A DNA stretch of 64,000 bases. Source: Elysia chlorotica (taxonomy: Eukaryota; Mollusca; Gastropoda; Plakobranchidae). The notes beneath the pieces are model-generated. The model was not told the origin of the DNA. It saw nothing but the letters and a program-made list of their open reading frames with translations, and made no database searches. Below, piece by piece: positions 11,753 through 37,859 of this stretch. Both the position numbers and the translations under genes were made by a program. The first letter of the stretch is position 1, and the number at the start of each line of letters is the position of its first letter. The stretch is taken from the NCBI GenBank assembly GCA_003991915.1, contig RQTK01001121.1, forward strand, positions 58,350-122,349. Reading direction: 5' to 3'.

Positions 11753-11754
11753 CT
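11701..11754. repeat. (TC)n microsatellite at assembly gap
   Basis: CT-rich repeat running straight into the N gap; the repeat is the likely cause of the gap. Confidence 0.9.
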
Positions 11755-12111
11755 NNNNNNNNNNNNNNNNNNNNNNNNNNNNNNNNNNNNNNNNNNNNNN
11801 NNNNNNNNNNNNNNNNNNNNNNNNNNNNNNNNNNNNNNNNNNNNNNNNNNNNNNNNNNNNNNNNNNNNNNNNNNNNNNNNNNNNNNNNNNNNNNNNNNNN
11901 NNNNNNNNNNNNNNNNNNNNNNNNNNNNNNNNNNNNNNNNNNNNNNNNNNNNNNNNNNNNNNNNNNNNNNNNNNNNNNNNNNNNNNNNNNNNNNNNNNNN
12001 NNNNNNNNNNNNNNNNNNNNNNNNNNNNNNNNNNNNNNNNNNNNNNNNNNNNNNNNNNNNNNNNNNNNNNNNNNNNNNNNNNNNNNNNNNNNNNNNNNNN
12101 NNNNNNNNNNN
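11755..12111. other. assembly gap (357 N)
   Basis: Unsequenced. Any open frame spanning it is meaningless. Confidence 1.
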
Positions 12112-12175
12112 ACAAATATCACGGTCACTGGACTATAGGAACGCCTAGATGAACTAATGAACTGTTCTTCCATCT

Positions 12176-12193
12176 CTATTATTATTGTTGTTG

Positions 12194-12231
<38 letters not shown>

Positions 12232-12346
12232 GTTGTTGTTATTATTATTATTAGAAGTATTGTTATTATTATTATTATTATTATTTTTTATTATTATTAT
12301 TATTATTATCATTATTATTGTTGTTGTTGTTATTATCATCATTAAC
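12176..12346. repeat. (ATT)n/(GTT)n microsatellite
   Basis: Compound trinucleotide repeat about 140 bp before the POR start codon. The first coding exon begins after an acceptor (ccccagcag) near 12462-12468, so the repeat lies in an intron or upstream region. Confidence 0.95.
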
Positions 12347-12485
12347 ATAACTACTCTTGTTGTTATTACTGTCTATACTATTTTGTTTTGCTACATATAC
12401 GGACCACCAAATATGCATTTAAAGGATAATTTAATTAAAGTCATACCTTATCTTATCGTCCCCAGCAGTGAGTGCGACCAGTACC

Positions 12486-26038
<13,553 letters not shown>

Positions 26039-26142
26039 CACAGGGCTCCACGTTCTCTCGGACAGAACAGTTTTATTTATTGATGTTTTTTCAAACATGT
26101 ATATTTGTCTTGAGGTGGGGCAGCCATGGTAAATCAGGCACA

Positions 26143-26148
26143 AATAAA
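26143..26148 (+). terminator. candidate POR polyadenylation signal AATAAA
   Basis: First AATAAA after the POR stop (26036-26038), 105 bp downstream. Further AATAAA motifs occur much later (for example 28655-28660), so longer 3' UTRs are possible. Confidence 0.5.
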
Positions 26149-29100
26149 AAGTTTGGCTTTTGGAGTAATTTACAGATATATGATTATAATAATAACAATT
26201 ATGAAAAATGAACTTATAGAGATTAAAAATGTACCATTTGAAAGTGAAAAACGATCAACATACTGTAGTTATTTGGGTGTTTTTTTCTTCTGTTAAGAGG
26301 ACCAGAGCTCAACGAATTGTGCATGAAAAAGCCCAGAAAGTCTCACAGGTCAACACTGTTACTTAGCACTGTCACCATGTATAGTTTTTTAAAATCTACA
26401 TAGAAAACAAAACAAAAGTTTTTATATAGTCAGTATTTGACAGCTAACAGATTTTAATCTTTAACACTTTCTGAGAGTATTTTACAAAGTTGAAAATTTC
26501 ATAGCAGATACATACACTCAGATGTTGAAATTATACACTCTTTTAAAGAACATTTTATTGTTTGTTTCTATGTCTAACAGAAACCTTTAGTGTTAAGAGC
26601 CTGGTTTATGATTTATTTCTACAACAGCTTGCAAAAACTTTTTACACTGAGACACAAACAAAAATTACATTCCCAATAGCTTTTCCTATAGAAGTCATTA
26701 GATTTTTCGCACACATTACTGTAATAGTACCATAATAGCAATGCATACTCCTAACTAAACACACGGATTCTAGAAAGAGTTCCACTTTTATTTGGGTTTT
26801 TTTATACTTTAAAATCTTATTAAGTACATTACTGAACTCAACAGAAATTTTATAATTTTAAAGGGATAAGCTTTAAATTAAAATATTTAAAAAACCTGTA
26901 ACCACATTGTCCCTTGAGGATTTTACATGAACTTTTTATCTTTAAATCTTTAATAAAAAGCAATACTGTCCTATTAACAAAATATATGTGATAAAATGTC
27001 GTCTCTAACACTGCTTAGCAGTTTGATCGGCTCATAGATGTATAAGTAAGGTGTTCGGGTAATAGAATAAGTGTCACCTATTTCTGTTGTCTCAGTCACT
27101 TGAGAACACTGATACAGTCCCTAACACTATTGATCAAAGCATCAAATGAAAAAGTCAGATTTTATCTTCATTTTGTAATGTGTTAGTTGTACCATCACAT
27201 GTCTACGGCTCAGTTTATGCGTAATTCATATGCAACAGCTTGTCTTTTATAAATCAATGTACACGTTTACGATATTATAATTAAAAGGCTGGTAGTAAGG
27301 TAGATATTGCTCTTATATATATGCAAGAATAACGATTTTCTGTGCAGGAACACTGTCACTTGCAGCAGTAACTCTTGATCAGGTCAGGTAAGCATCAGTT
27401 CTTTGTTTATTTCACATGTGGGGGCACAAAGTCACCCCTGACGTACTGATAGTAAAAAATCGGTTAAGCAATAAATACATTTGTAGTTGTTTTTTTACAT
27501 TTGTAGACTGAATCATATGCTTACTGTTTCCATGGTCATAATTATGATGTTTAAAAAAAAAATGTGATCAATATCTATATTGCAGTTCTCGTAAGAGTAA
27601 GAAAGCTTTGTTTTGTTGTATTTGGTATAGTGTTCCGTTTTTGTTGGCAAATGTACAATTCAAGAAAGTAAAATAGAAATGTGTAGTGGAAGTCGTTTGT
27701 ACAAAGGTAATCATTCTTATCTGTCATAACTAACCTGTAGCTGAATGTATGAATTATAATTGTGTGATAGGCTATCAAGATTTAACATGATTGTACAAAG
27801 CTCAGCTCTAATTGTCTAAAATAGGGGTGACAACAAAAGTGATGTTGATTTGTTTGTTTTTATATGTCAGCTTAAATGGGCAAGCCAATCCAATTGGCTA
27901 AAAATAAAATTTCAATACAGGTAGTGCCACAAAGTGTATTAATCTATTATTGAAGGAGCATTGAAGATGAAATAAAAGTGAGACATGTTCATGTTGTTTT
28001 GGATTCTCTTTGTTAAAATTTACTTTAGTATCAGTCTCAAACTCATGAATTGTAACTAACAAAAACTTAATTATTGTTTGTAACCCCTTCCCTTTATTTA
28101 CTGGCATTCAGAACTTTCATATACCATACACCTATCGACTCCATTTTGGAACCTGAGAGTGGAACTTTGTAGATGCCGTGAACAGTAATATAAATTTCTA
28201 CCACATCTGTGCATATGCAAAAACGACTTTAAAAATTTCCAGCCTAAGGTGGCAAAACAAGGATGTTTGTCTTTGAAAACAAGAAATGGAGATGTGAGAG
28301 TGCTCACTCTCAACCTTCATAAGGCATGTCATTGTTACAGCCAGACAGACATTTTAATATTTTGTTGTTGGTGAAAAACTTCACAGCAAACTGATGCAAA
28401 CAATAACTTAATGTTCAATGTGATATGAAAAGAGTCCAGACTAAGATTTTTGCATTTTCACTTTCAGTAGTAAGTTGTACCACAATGTATTGTAATGTAT
28501 TCAGATAACATTTTTTGTACTGTACTGTATTTGACGTTTATAAATTTTGATGACATAGATTTCTATGATGCGATTTCCTTTGAGGAGCTATGTAACGTGT
28601 AAGCTGTTAACACTGTGGATGTGAATTTCACACAGAGCTGTACAACTGCAAACAAATAAAATTAACATTTACATCATGATTGAAATTGCGTTGCAAATAT
28701 CTTGTCCCTTCACCCTATAAATTAATTTATCTATGCGAAGCGAAAGGAACACATTGCAGGTATTAGTTATTACTGCAATATCGGTCCTGACCATCTTGTT
28801 TTAACTCTAGTAATACCTCAACCTAGCTTTATGGGAGGTAGATTAAAAATTGTGGCATGAGAAATAATAAACTGATTTTTTGTTTTTAAAGATGCAAAAT
28901 TTGAATAATTAAAGTCTTCTGACTGACCAGGTTCCTGTTTGTTGCAGTGATGAAAATATTCCATTAAAAAAAAAATCACCGATCTGAGTTACGCCAGTCT
29001 TCGTGCAGCTGTACATTGACTTGCAGAAACCGTGATAAAAAAAAGGGAGTATGCGAACCGGTAAAAGTACAAACATCGCTGTACATGTGTTATTCACACA

Positions 29101-29172
29101 GTAAAAACATTCAGCCATTGAGTTTGAGTTTGGAATATCAGTTTTATGTGAGAACTCAGCAATAAATAAATT
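26149..29172. other. tail-to-tail spacer between POR and EIF3I
   Basis: AT-rich sequence with no open frame of coding character. It may hold a long POR 3' UTR. Nothing else recognised. Confidence 0.5.
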
Positions 29173-29174
29173 TA

Positions 29175-29511
29175 CAGTGGAAACCTTATAATTCAAATTA
29201 CAGAAGACATACCTAAACCACAAATGTGCTAAATTGAGAAGAGTTACTTAAGGTCAGCTTATTTCAAATATTGCGTTTATTTCCAATTGTTTTTTTTCCT
29301 CAATTCTGTAGTAAACTTCCCCAGCCCAAGGCATGTCTTGGGCACCAATAAGCATTGGTTACTAGATTGTACCTTTGTAGTGCACTTTGGTGGTGTGAAC
29401 TACGAATTAAGAGAATCAGACAAGATAAACTCTAAAATAATCCATTCTCTTGCAAATTTCGGTTTACGAGAAATTTGATTTATCAGACTTAGTTTTGTGA
29501 GGTTTCTACTG
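29175..29511. mobile_element. MITE-like element, TA-flanked
   Basis: Termini 'cagtggaaacc' (left) and 'ggtttctactg' (right) are inverted repeats with one mismatch, flanked by TA on both sides (29173-29174, 29512-29513). The 337-bp interior is non-coding. The cagtggaa end resembles the smaller elements in POR introns. Confidence 0.65.
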
Positions 29512-29535
29512 TAATTTGATTAAGAAATACAGGAT

Positions 29536-29541
29536 TTTATT
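29536..29541 (-). terminator. candidate EIF3I polyadenylation signal
   Basis: TTTATT on the plus strand (AATAAA on the minus), about 320 bp after the EIF3I stop. Confidence 0.35.
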
Positions 29542-29861
29542 TTGCTTTAATATACTACGTACATTAATTTGGCGTGTGTTGTAAGATTCTTAATCTGGTA
29601 CGCCATTGTACCAGTAGCGAAAAAAGATCCAGTTGGCATCACTGTTGGTTTCCAATTTCAAGGTGTATAGTAGTTAACCTGTGCTTGCCAAATGGGGTAT
29701 ATATTATATATTTTGCATCAACTTGTATGCCCAACTCATCATCCCTCCATTCAAATCAAAGAGTGAAGTCTTACATTGTTTGCATGTTGTTTAATTTCAT
29801 TTTGATTCATCCCAGACACCCAGATCAAAAATAAATACGCCAAAAAAAAAATAAAAAAAAT

Positions 29862-32800
29862 CTAATATTCAAAGTTGAAGTCCAGGTAGTTCTGATCAAA
29901 ATAGTGCACTCTGACGTAGCCGTCCTCACCTCCGCTGCTGTAGCTGTAAAACAAAACAAACACAGAGAAAGGAGAGTTACTTAAAGATCAATTTAAACAT
30001 AAATAAATGAGGTAATGCTTACAGTGAAATCAGCATCAGCTAATTATTGTAGGTAGGGGTAAAATATGACCACCAATATTTTTCAATGAAACTATGTATT
30101 CCTAAAATATCTGACATACAATGTTGGTTAAACTAAGACAATATATTGCCAAGTGTAAATAAATCAACCCCTTTTCTTTTTGTTTTGTTTTTTTTGACTT
30201 AACAGCCAATATTAATATTAATAGAAGACACCAAGAGACTTGTCTTTTTGTATTCATACATTGAACACCCAAATGAAATTTAAAAATAAGACATATGTGA
30301 CGAATGTTTCCATGAAACTGTTCTTCAAAAACTTTCAATAATTAAGTCTCAAAGCTGCTTGATCATTTTAATTTGAAACTAATAATTCAAACAACCCCAT
30401 CAATTCCCTCCTAACCAGTAATGCACTTCACAAAACAACAAATTATAGATTGTATCAACTGTACGACAAAATTTTGAATATCTATGCGTTTGATGTTACT
30501 TGGTGTTGACTATCGGGCAGATCCACTGCATTCTCATGGGTTCCAAATGCGTTTATAAGTAACTTTAACGTAGATACAGTTAATTATTTATTCGTTCAAT
30601 TAATAGGCGTACTGACATCTCAATCTTCACATCTAGATCGAGTGCTCGACCTTTCTTCGTCATTTACAACTCCTTGACAAAATAAGTTATACAAATTTAG
30701 AGGTTTTTTTCCCCGTCCACTTAGTGCTGATATTTCAATCTTCACACCCAGTCCCATGGCTGAGTCTGTAAGAATGATAATTGTGACCAAATTAGCCTTG
30801 GGATTCGTCTACAATATAGCTTTGCTGCTGACATGTGACATTATGAAACTATCTAACTCAATCTGTGAGTTGCTAGCCAGTTGCACTATGCAAGCAGGGT
30901 GCAAATATTCTGGTCATTTTATTAAACATTGTTAACACTTACCTCAAACCATCGGGATGGAATGCTATACTGTTGATTGGACCAAAGTGACCTTTGACCC
31001 TGCCAAACTCCTCCTCAAACACGAGGTGGTAGAACCGTGCGTCAAACTTGCCGATCCTGGTGCTGGTGGTTGTGACCATCGAAGCGTCCTGACCACCTCC
31101 TAGCACCACCTGGTGGCCAGAACGGAGAAAGAAGCAGAAACACATCAGACATGGATAAATAAAACTTCATTGAAAGGCCTGTTCATAGTTTCATACAGTA
31201 CAGTACTAGAATGCGAATTTGGAAATTAAAGATCACCCCAAACTGGGTTCAAACACCAAAGTATTTATAACTGAAAGAGACTGAACTAGTTTGTAACAAT
31301 CACTACCCATACATAGGGTCTAAAATCTACAAACTAAATTAAAAAGAAAAACATATTCTTACATTCAAAGCTTTGAACATTAATGTACTTTTACATGTTT
31401 TTAAACTTTTTTAACTCACTATTTTTGTAGAACAAAAAATCATTTGAAAGAAAACATTTTCAGGCATTCCAGTTTCTATTCACCCCCCCCCCCTCTTATG
31501 TTCTTCAAAATATCAAAGTGAACACCATAGGATCATTGCCTTTCTTTTTTATTAAGAGTTTGATTTCATCCAACATGCCATGTCATTGAAACTAATCACA
31601 GATGACCACTAATAACATAAAAAAAAGTTATTTCCCCCATACTCTTTGACAGAGTGCTGAGGACTCAAGAGCTAGGGTCTTGGTATACAAAATACTTTTT
31701 CACTTCTTAACACAACAGATGAACCTGTCATAACAAACTAAACCCTTGGCTTGTAGAGATTTCTCCCTCTACTCACATGTTCGTGCAGCGTGGAAATAGC
31801 AGCTGAGTTGACGGGCCTCTCTGTTTTGAACATCTTCAATGGTTCAAACGTCTCCATGTCAAATAACTAAAAATGGCATAAAGGGGTAGAAAAGTGAATA
31901 CAGTACAGTATGTTAAAAGTTAGATGAAGCACTGTATAACAATATAACTGCTACAGAATGGCAGGAAATACTTTAGAGGTTCCATAATTATGACAACTTG
32001 CTTACGACCCACTTAATGACTTATAATCTTACATAAAAAAAGAAAAGAATACTCAGCTGCAGAGGCTTTTAACCACAAAAATAAATATTAAAAAAATCTC
32101 TTTACTATTTATATTATTAAAAAAACTAATCATGTTGCAATATTTACCCTCTACACATACATGTATCTATTTCTATTGTTAAGTGGAAATTTTTTCTCTA
32201 GAAAAAAAATGAAAAGGCTGTGAAAGCGATCATCTAGCAACCCAAACTCTGTACCCGTAGATAAAACATATCCGTTTCTGATTCTACAGTTAGGACTAAT
32301 AACATCAGAAAAGTAGCTCTGAAATATTGTAGCTTTTCCCCAGAGCTAAAAAAAACGAGGAGATTAGCTCTGAATTATTGTAGCCTTTCCCTATCTTGCT
32401 CCATCTGGTAAGGGCACAATCTGACCCAACTGCCTTCCACAATCATTATTTCTCAACGAGATATTTTTTTTTTACAAAAAAGGTCTAACTTTGGTGTTGA
32501 TTACAAAAATTTTAGTGTATTAAAGATAGAAGAAAATCTAATGACATGGTTCAAAATAGCAGTGCATTATTTTATTTCACCATTGGCTGTGGCAGTTTAA
32601 AAAAAAAAAAATTCACATGCGACTCAACTGGGTTTTCTTTTTTGTGTGTGTGTGAAGAAAAAGTCAACATTAACAGTACTGACATTCTTTTTTATTAAGT
32701 ATATGAAAATGCAAATGCACATGAACGAGCAGATTTTCTCTTACCCTAGCTGTTTGATCTGCAGACGCTGTGATGAACATGGAGTAATCCTTGTATGCTT

Positions 32801-35800
32801 GGATGTCATTTATCTGACCGGTGTGGTCTTTGCAGCCTTTGATCCAGTTCCCTTTCTAGATAGACAAGACAAAATATTCTCATTCATCATGGACTGATTA
32901 GACAATACGCTTGATGAAAACAACTAGTATTATACAAGCAGAACACAGTTAAACTAAACATTAGTCCAAACCTTTAACACTCTCCAAAAGTATGGCCTGA
33001 CGTGCCACAGCAGGCACCACACTGATGAAAAAAGTCCTCTACGCAGACCAGTTATAGTAGGTTTAGAGCGAGGAGATACTGAGAGTGTGAGTGACTTTAT
33101 CATGTTAAACACCCTTTTAGAGAACCCCAGATGTGCGACACAATCTGAAAACAAAGCATTTTTCAGCTATCACCTGTCTTCTATCATGCGAAATTTCTCT
33201 GAATTTTAATGGTTACTCTGAAGCCTTAAAGGATTGAATAAACTGCCTTGATATAAAAATATTCTCACGAAATGAGTCATTTTAACTTTAACTTGATTTT
33301 TTAGGTCATAACGTATGTATTTGTCCACTTTCTTTGAACAGAATGATGCAAATTTCATTGTCTTTTTAAATATATCTTTCAAAAAAAGATTACCCTATAG
33401 CAAGTAGTGTAATTTTCTGTTTAGAAAAGGGTATAAATCAAGTTTCGCTCATTCCATCCGCTTGCCTTTTTCTGCCGCGCAGGAATTTTGATTTTTTTTA
33501 CCAGAGATGGTGCTTGCCCGCCCGTGATAAGCTGTCATAGAAGGGTGCAAGATTTATGGGTCTAGAGTTTGCTGCTTACAAACTAAAATAACCATGATTC
33601 GTCGCCGTGATGTAACCCCAAAAAGAGAGAAATTCATGAAAATTTAAAATGATTCGTTATATGGGCAGTTTTAGTTGTTTAAGTTGTTAAAATTGGGATG
33701 CAGAGGCTTTTAACCACAAAAATAAATATTAAAAAAATCTCTTTACTATTTATATTATTAAACAAAATAATCATGTTGAAATATTTGGCCTCTACACATA
33801 TCTATTTCTATTGTTAAGTGGAAATTTTTTCTCTAGAAAAAAAATGAAAAGGCTGTGAAAGCGATCATCTAGCGACCCAAACTCTGTACCAGTAGATAAA
33901 ACATATCCGTTTCTGATTCTACAGTTAGGACTAATAACATCACAAAAGTAGCTCTGAAATATTGTAGCTTTTCCCCAGAGCTAAAAAAAAACGAGGAGAT
34001 TAGCTCTGAATTATTGTAGCCTTTCCCTATCTTACACCATCTGGTAAAGGCACAATCTGACCCAACTGCCTTCCACAATCATTATTTCTCAAAGATATTT
34101 TTTTTTACAAAAAAAGGTCTAACTTTGGTGTTGATTACAAAAATTTTAGTGTATTAAAGATAGAGGAAAATCTAATGACATGGTTCAAAATAGCAGTGCA
34201 TTATTTTATTTCACCATTGGCTGTGGCAGTTTAAAAAAAAAAAATTCACATGCGACCCAACTGGGTTTTCTTTTTTGTGTGTGTGTGAAGAAAAAGTCAA
34301 CATTAACAGTACTGACATTCTTTTTTATTAAGTATATGAAAATGCAAATGCACATGAACGAGCAGATTTTCTCTTACCCTAGCTGTTTGATCTGCAGACG
34401 CTGTGATGAACATGGAGTAATCCTTGTATGCTTGGATGTCATTTATCTGACCGGTGTGGTCTTTGCAGCCTTTGATCCAGTTCCCTTTCTAGATAGACAA
34501 GACAAAATATTCTCATTCACCATGGACTGATTAGACAATAGGCTTGATGAAAACAACTAGTATTATACAAGCAGAACACAGTTAAACTAAACATTAGTCC
34601 AAACCTTTAACACCTCTCCAAAAGTATGGCCTGACGTGCCACAGCAGGCACCACACTGATGAAAAAAGTCCTCTACGCAGACCAGTTATAGTAGGTTTAG
34701 AGCGAGGAGATACTGAGAGTGTGAGTGACTTTATCCATTTTCTTTGAACAGAATGATGCACATTTGATTGTCTTTTTTAATATATCTTTCAAAAAAAGAT
34801 TACCCTATAGCAAGTAGTGTAATTTTCTGTTTAGAAAAGGGTATAAATCAAGTTTCGCTCATTCCATCCGCTTGCCTTTTTCTGCCGCGCAGGAATTTTG
34901 ATTTTTTTTACCANNNNNNNNNNNNNNNNNNNNNNNNNNNNNNNNNNNNNNNNNNNNNNNNNNNNNNNNNNNNNNNNNNNNNNNNNNNNNNNNNNNNNNN
35001 NNNNNNNNNNNNNNNNNNNNNNNNNNNNNNNNNNNNNNNNNNNNNNNNNNNNNNNNNNNNNNNNNNNNNNNNNNNNNNNNNNNNNNNNNNNNNNNNNNNN
35101 NNNNNNNNNNNNNNNNNNNNNNNNNNNNNNNNNNNNNNNNNNNNAAANNTNAAAAAAAAAAGAAATTTAAAACAGACAGTTTGAGTCATACCAGCTGAAA
35201 GCACAAACTCACCAAATCAAACTGGTTGAGATCCCCGCCGTCATGTCCAGTGAGAATGAACTCCTCGTTGGGTCCCCAGATGGCAGATGTTATTTTTGGC
35301 ATGGGACTCTCAATGGGGACTTTGGTCATGGGATTTCCAGACTCTGATAAAATGACAAAAAGAAAGAGGAAACGTACAATACACTAAAATGATTGAGGAG
35401 ATTTTGAGTCGGAAGGTACAAAATATACCTTTAAAAAATCATTGGATTATGACTTGTTAAAAAAATATATCATATTTATCTATCATGAAAACTTGTCTAA
35501 TGAATGTACAACAAATAAAAACAATCCATACGTAGTTGTGAGCCGTCCCGGATGTCGAAGATGAAGATCTCACAGGGGAAGCCCATGGTTTTGTCTGTTG
35601 AGTACATGATGAGGTTTCCGCTATAGGAGAAGCCATTTGTCCTCACAGCTGTGTTTGTCTTGAGCGAGGCAATCTGTGCGCCTGCAGGAATAAAAGGGTC
35701 AATTTTGGTGATTACACACAAATCACAAATCTGCACAAGTGATTACAAATTTATTTGGTCTACATTACAGTTAGTTAACGCCATTATTATATCCATAACT

Positions 35801-37719
35801 GTGCCTTTTATGGTTTTATTTAACGTCATTATTAAAAAAAACCCAACTAATTTTGATGTTTACATCCCCAATCCAATTCTTACCGGGAACAGCATGTTTA
35901 TAATTTATAATTTAGTGACTACATTCACAACCTCAAGTTTTCAATCCTAAACCTTTACATTTCAATTCAAAGTTGATTTGTCAGATACACACAGGAAGAA
36001 CTCTTCTACCTATGTGTGCTTTTGAAACATTTGGTAGATAAACCATGTATGATGTAGGCTTCTGGCTACAGTTATTTTTCTTTTAAGAAAGCTTAAACAA
36101 ATTTTTTTCATAAATTAAAATACAAATTTTAACTGAAATAAAAATTAACTGGCTATTACCTGTTTCACAATCCCATAACTTGCATGTGTTGTCAGCTGCT
36201 CCGGTGAGTACTTTGGTTGAATCCCCTGGGCTGCAGTTAAGGTGAAAATATGTATTGAAAACCCCAAAGCATAGTATAACTACATTTGTTTGAAATATTT
36301 TTTTTTATTTGCAGTTATTAAGAACCAAACTTATCAACACTGAGCAACTCCTTGCAAGGAGAAAATTCTTTTGAACTTAGAAACTAGGAACATTATTAAA
36401 AAAATATAATAATAACAGCGATTCAGCTTGTCAAGGATACAATTGCAATCAATGCACCAGACAGCTCCATTGTGGCCGACAAATGTTCCAAGGCGCTCTC
36501 CATTGAGGGAGTACCACACGTTTGGTTGTGAATCTTTGGCAGCAGAGAAAATTAAATCCCCTTCTCTGTTGTACTTTATCTGTGTGATGGACCTTTCATG
36601 TCCGTGAAGCATAATAGGTTTCTGTAACAAATAATAGAAAACAGTTATACTTTGCACAAAGTTTCAGTGTTACTGGGTCATATTTAAAGTTTTAGAATAA
36701 ATATAAATCAGCTATCAAAGATGTCAACACCTTAACTGACTATGGAAAACCATCCTGAACTGTCCCCACACCCTCTACATTCACAATTATAACACTGAAA
36801 AAGAAACTTAAAATAGACGAACGAGAAATAGAGAGAATAGGTTTTAAAGCTTAATGCCATGCAAAGAAATATGTATGTTCATAAACTGGCAAAATAAAGA
36901 GAAAAAATGTTTCACAAGGACCTATAGCCAATCCAAAGAGTCATGAGTGTGTTGTTAAGCAATATGTTTTTAGCACGGAGACCACAGTAACAGTTTATTT
37001 CATCAAGCTGAGAAGAACTCAAGAAGTGAAAATAATGTTCCAGAATAGCCTGTAGACTCTCTCACACCTACAAGGTTTACTGAAAAGTTACCGCCATGGA
37101 CAGGTGGCTGGCAAGGCAGGTTTGACTGTATTACAAACAAATGATTGAGACAGAGGATCTTAACCACTTGAGTGTGCAGGGCAGAGGGCTATATTGTGGA
37201 CAGGTCCCAATACTGAGATCTGACAATTTTAGGTGCTGCAACACACGAGACAAGGCGGGGAGGTAGATGCCATGACTCCTGTCTCTGCCAATCACTTTTA
37301 ACTGAATACCGACCCAAACAGTAAGGAGCGAAATTGCCAGGGCTCGAACCACGGACCTATGGCGCCTGAAGCTGATTTTCAACCCCAAGACCACCCCACC
37401 CTCCCTCAGCCACAAGAGAGATTGTAATTGTAAGAATGTCACGTTGTCAGTAGGCCTACAAGAGATTTGTTACAATTTCTCTAGTAGATTTAGGTGTTTA
37501 TTAGGAGAGTTACAGTTTATATGTGTAAACAAGGACTGGGGTTTAAATCTAGATCTAGATATAGATCTAGAATCAAGATCTAACTCCTATGGATCTAAAA
37601 ACTGACATGTACTATGTAGTGATGTACTGTAGCATTTCGAAATACCAATTTATGACAAGTGCCAAGAGTGTAGACTTCGATTATAAAGACAAATTAGCAT
37701 TGCTGTTAGCACATACCAT
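29862..37719 (-). CDS. EIF3I: eukaryotic translation initiation factor 3 subunit I
   Basis: WD40 seven-bladed propeller subunit of the cytoplasmic eIF3 complex. Exons in order on the minus strand: 37719-37717 (candidate, ATG alone before gtatgt), 36621-36441, 36225-36160, 35681-35532, 35343-35213, 32855-32745 (identical second copy at 34488-34378), 31866-31777, 31109-30943, 29943-29862. All junctions are GT-AG. With one copy of the duplicated exon the sum is 981 nt, 326 residues (human 325). Visible family stretches: [48 protein letters not shown] and [17 protein letters not shown]. The start exon is inferred: the next exon opens with KPIML, so a lone M is required. MA from an ATGGCG|gtaact near 37095 is an alternative. 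Confidence 0.92.
30757..30864 (+). mobile_element. SINE 3' fragment
   Basis: Diverged tail block 'cttgggattcgtctacaata' and 'gctgctgacatgtgacatta', in an EIF3I intron. Confidence 0.6.
32059..33699. repeat. tandem segmental duplication, copy A (EIF3I exon 6)
   Basis: Begins with 'gcagaggcttttaaccacaa' and contains EIF3I exon 32745-32855. Copy B starts at 33700 with the same bases. Copy A holds about 220 bp (roughly 33102-33323) that copy B lacks. Identity elsewhere is very high, with scattered single-base and small indel differences. Confidence 0.92.
33700..34913. repeat. tandem segmental duplication, copy B (EIF3I exon 6)
   Basis: Matches copy A up to 'ggaattttgattttttttac' and then enters the assembly gap. 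The exon copy 34378-34488 is identical to 32745-32855 and keeps both splice sites. Using both copies would add 37 residues in frame to the propeller. Confidence 0.92.
34914..35151. other. assembly gap (N with a few called bases)
   Basis: Gap in the EIF3I intron directly beside the tandem duplication. Confidence 1.
37187..37412 (-). mobile_element. tRNA-derived SINE
   Basis: On the minus strand: B box ggttcgagccctgg (plus 37337-37352), 'gctccttactgtttgggtcg', 'cagagacaggagtcatgg' and tail 'ttgggacctgtccacaata'. It lies in the presumed first EIF3I intron. Confidence 0.8.
37550..37600. repeat. AGATCT/TCTAGA palindromic cluster
   Basis: 'aatctagatctagatataga' and following bases. One of three such clusters in the window, each near a gene 5' end. 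Confidence 0.8.
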
Positions 37720-37859
37720 GATGATAGGGTGTAAGGGTAAAATCCAGACTATTTCAACAGGACTGTGTAAGAGACGGACTAGTCAAGTAGTCAACAATAA
37801 CGTCAATAAGGGACCATCCCGACCACATGAAAGAGAATAGGGCAATATCGACAGCAACT

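Noticed and set aside
11624-12173. Long open frames across the first assembly gap
   Set aside because: Formed by N and (TC)n repeat; no information.
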